A stretch of 64,000 nt of DNA from assembly GCF_030012565.1 (NCBI RefSeq), contig NZ_CP124621.1, positions 310,001-374,000 of the forward strand, written 5' to 3'. Made by a program: the position numbers and the translations under genes. Every line of letters begins with the position of its first letter. The first letter of the stretch is position 1. Below are positions 61,449 through 64,000 of the stretch, piece after piece. Source of the DNA: Mesomycoplasma ovipneumoniae (GTDB taxonomy: Bacteria; Bacillota_I; Bacilli_A; Mycoplasmatales; Metamycoplasmataceae). The notes beneath the pieces were generated by a model that was given only the letters and a program-made list of their open reading frames with translations, made no database searches and was not told the origin of the DNA.

Positions 61449-62969
61449 ATGAATTTCGGTCTTTGACTTTTAGGTTTTCTAAAAGACTTTGTCGGCACAC
61501 CAGCGCTGCTTGTTGGACTTTTTACACTAATTGGCGCTGTTGCAATGCGCAAAAAAGTCTCACAAATTATTGTTAGTTCTTTTAAAGTTAGTGTTGGCTT
61601 TATTATTTTAGGTGGTGGTGCTGGTGTTTTAGTTAGCTCGCTAAATTCATTCCAACCACTTTTTCAACGAGTTTATAATCTAAGCGGTGTTATTCCAAAT
61701 AATGATGCTTTTGCAGGTGCCCTAGCCCAGAGTTTGCCAAGTATTGCAACTTTAGGATCGCTAATTATGGTCATTGCGATGCTTTTAAATATTATTCTTG
61801 CAACTTTTTCAAGACTAAAATATGTCTATCTTTCCGGGCATGTTCTTTATTATTCTTCTTTAATGCTAGCCGCTGTTATGTACACTTCTGGCTTTGATTT
61901 TCAAAATAGTTCAGCAGATTTTGCAATGGCACTAATTGCCGGAGCAAGTATTTTAGCCCTTTATATGGTAATCTCACCTGCAGCCCAACAAAGATATATG
62001 CGCCAAATTACCGGCACAAACGAAATTGCCCTCGGCCACACCGGCGGATTTGGCTATGCCCTTTCTGGACTAATCGGCGAGTCAATTGCTAAAATTTCCA
62101 AAAAAAGTCTGCTTTCAACAGAAGAAATTAAATTTCCCCAGTCACTTTATTTTTTTCGAAACACTTTGGTTTCAATATCTCTAACAGTCTTTCTTTTTTA
62201 CATTTTTGCCTTTTTACCAGCCGGAATTCTTTATGAATTAGGCCGCTTTGACAAGGTTGCCGATGCTAATGTAATTGAGATTTTATCCTCAAGAAACTGA
62301 GTTGTAACAATGATAATTTCGGCCTTTACTTTTACTGCCGGAGTTGAAATTATTCTTGCCGGAGTTAGATTATTTGTTGGCGAATTAGTGCCGATGTTTA
62401 AAGGTTTTTCGGACAAATTGATTAAAAATGCAAAAGTCGCTGTTGACTGTCCGGTAGTTTTTCCTTACGCGCCAAATTCAATTATTATTGGCTTTATTTC
62501 CTCTTTTTTAGCAGGAATAATTGGACTTTTTATCACGCTAGGACTTGGCTATGCAGCACTTATTCCGGCAGTAATTCTTCCAGGACTAGTTCCACATTTC
62601 TTTTTAGGAGCAACTTCTGGAGTTTTTGGTAACGTAAAAGGTGGAATCTGAGGCGCTATTATCGGACCTTTTGTTGGCGGACTGATTATCACATTTATTC
62701 CGGTATTTTTTGCCCTTGGAAATTGAACACCGCTTGAGTCTAACTCACTTGGTGATTTAATTACCGCCGGTGGAGCCACAAAACAATCCTTAATTAGTCT
62801 AAACTGAGGCGATACAGACTATTTTATTGGCTATATTCCCGGAATTCTTGGACTAATTCCTAAAGTTGGAAAATATGTAATTCTTGGCTTTAGCATTTTG
62901 GTTTACTTGATTTTTATTATCGACGGAGTTATCAAAAAATACCATGGAAAACGAGCAAAAACTGCCTAA
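61449..62969 (+). CDS. ulaA: Ascorbate-type PTS permease EIIC (UlaA/SgaT)
   Basis: 506 aa with TGA-Trp codons, including one at residue 6. The start follows AAAGGAT by about 7 bases. It has many hydrophobic helices. Family features include the N-terminal FLKDFVGTPALLVGLFTLIG and the GHTGGFGYALSG, PNSIIIGFISSF and HFFLGATSGVFGN segments typical of UlaA/SgaT. It carries out uptake and phosphorylation of L-ascorbate in known systems. Its end overlaps the transketolase start by 26 bases. Confidence 0.9.
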
Positions 62970-64000
62970 TTTAAAGCTTTTTTTAGCAACAATGCGGGCA
63001 GTCGCCCTTGATTCAATTAATAATGCTGGGGGTGGTCACATTGGTATGGCTCTTGGTGCAAGTGAAATTTTTTATAGCCTAGTTGGTCAAAATTTAAATT
63101 TTAGTCCGCTAAATCCAAAGTGAATCAATCGCGATCGCTTTGTTTTATCAGCCGGGCATGGTTCAATGGGACTCTATTCTCTGTATCATTTAATGGGCTT
63201 AATTTCGCTTGAAGATATTAAAAATCATAAACAACTACACTCAAAAACACCGTCGCATCCCGAGGTTGACAAATTAGAATATATCGATGCCTCAACTGGG
63301 CCGCTTGGCCAAGGGGTGGCAATGGCTGTCGGGATGGCACTAGCCGAAAAAAGGCTGGCCCAAAAATTTAATCAATCTGACTTAAAAATTATTGACCATT
63401 TTACTTATGTCTTATGTGGCGACGGCGATTTTCAAGAAGGTGTTGCCTTAGAAGCCCTAGCTTTTGCCGGCACAAATAAACTGTCAAAATTAATACTTAT
63501 GCACGATTTTAATAACATTCAAATTGATACAAGCGCTAGTTTAGTTAATAATCTTGATTTTGCCAGTTTTTTTAAATCAATTGGCTTTGATGCAATTATT
63601 TTAAAAGATAATAAAGTTGAAAATATCAATTTTGCCCTTGAAAAGGCAAGAAAATCTGACAGACCTGTTTATATTCAAGTTCCAACTATTATTGCCTTTG
63701 CAACAGAATTTGCCAATTCAACAAAAGGACACCATGGATCACTCAGTGCTAAAAAAACCTATGAATTCAAAGCTAATTTGGGACTAGAAAATTTAGATCC
63801 TTTTGAGTACGACAAAAAAGCCTATGAAATAGGGGCTAATTTATTAGTGCCAAAAAATCAAAAATACTTAGACTGAGAAAAAAATTTTACACTTTACAAG
63901 CAAAAATATCCCCTTCTTGGACAAAGATTTCAAAACTTCATTAAAAACAAAGAACTTTTTAGTCTAGAAGGACTGACTTTTGCTAAAGCAAACTTAGCAA
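62944..64000 (+). CDS. tkt: Transketolase (N-terminal part, runs off the window)
   Basis: The first 352 codons are present. It moves two-carbon units between sugar phosphates using thiamine diphosphate. Visible motifs are GGGHIGMALGASEI, SAGHGSMGLYSLYHLMG, ASTGPLGQGVAMAVGMALAEK and the cofactor motif GDGDFQEGVALEA...DFNNIQID. The position directly after ulaA and with rpe at the head of the operon suggests that products of the PTS substrate enter the pentose-phosphate pathway. Confidence 0.92.

Overview
The window reads as the chromosome of a porcine mycoplasma of the Mycoplasma (Mesomycoplasma) hyopneumoniae group. It is very AT-rich. UGA must be read as tryptophan: many long frames are interrupted only by in-frame TGA. 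It carries a P146-like (P97 family) and P135-like (P102 family) adhesin pair, with the poly-Q and poly-Ser tracts expected of P146. The species name is an inference from these genes; a close relative is possible. All protein lengths below use translation table 4.

Layout. (1) 120-3095: secA (minus) with a long Q/N/E-rich tail and a tandem duplication at its 3' end. (2) 3494-24849: adhesin region. P146 is followed by an intact P135-like gene (copy A), a degenerate IS1634/IS4-type insertion sequence, an inverted and 5'-truncated copy B, a repeat element (R1), and a third copy C that is frameshifted next to an (AC)n tract. A and B form a roughly 3 kb inverted repeat with the IS at its centre. (3) 25564-39782: two giant divergently transcribed surface or membrane genes, a 2640-aa FtsX-like permease (minus) and a 1981-aa SGNH-hydrolase protein (plus). 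(4) 40113-49014: a defence and plasticity island. It holds a BcgI-like restriction-methylation subunit with a PD...ExK nuclease N-terminus, its specificity gene split by an (AG)11 tract, a frameshifted hypothetical gene sharing its leader with a 39-codon ORF, IS remnants, and a McrB/McrC-like (LlaJI-type) restriction pair whose Trp codons are mostly TGG. (5) 49877-58145: two tandem paralogous M26-like (IgA-protease/Zmp-type) zinc metalloprotease lipoproteins. (6) 58475-64000: an apparent operon of ribulose-phosphate 3-epimerase, three small membrane proteins, ascorbate PTS EIIA, EIIB and EIIC, and a transketolase that runs off the window. This suits uptake of ascorbate or a related substrate and entry into pentose-phosphate metabolism.

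Four copies (R1-R4) of a conserved element of about 380-490 bp lie in intergenic gaps, all on the plus strand. Each has a TATAAT box and a hairpin whose arms differ between copies only by changes that keep Watson-Crick or G-U pairs on the plus-strand RNA. Ends of the IS adjoin three of the copies. I regard this family as the best candidate for an undescribed element, probably a small structured RNA and/or a non-autonomous mobile repeat.

Simple repeats recur at places where they would switch genes: (AG)11 between the two recognition domains of the specificity gene, A6 at the RM/S junction, (AC)9A at the copy C frameshift, T5 in the hypothetical gene, and A14-A17 runs upstream of P146, the rpe operon and the R elements. 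I saw no rRNA, tRNA or CRISPR array.
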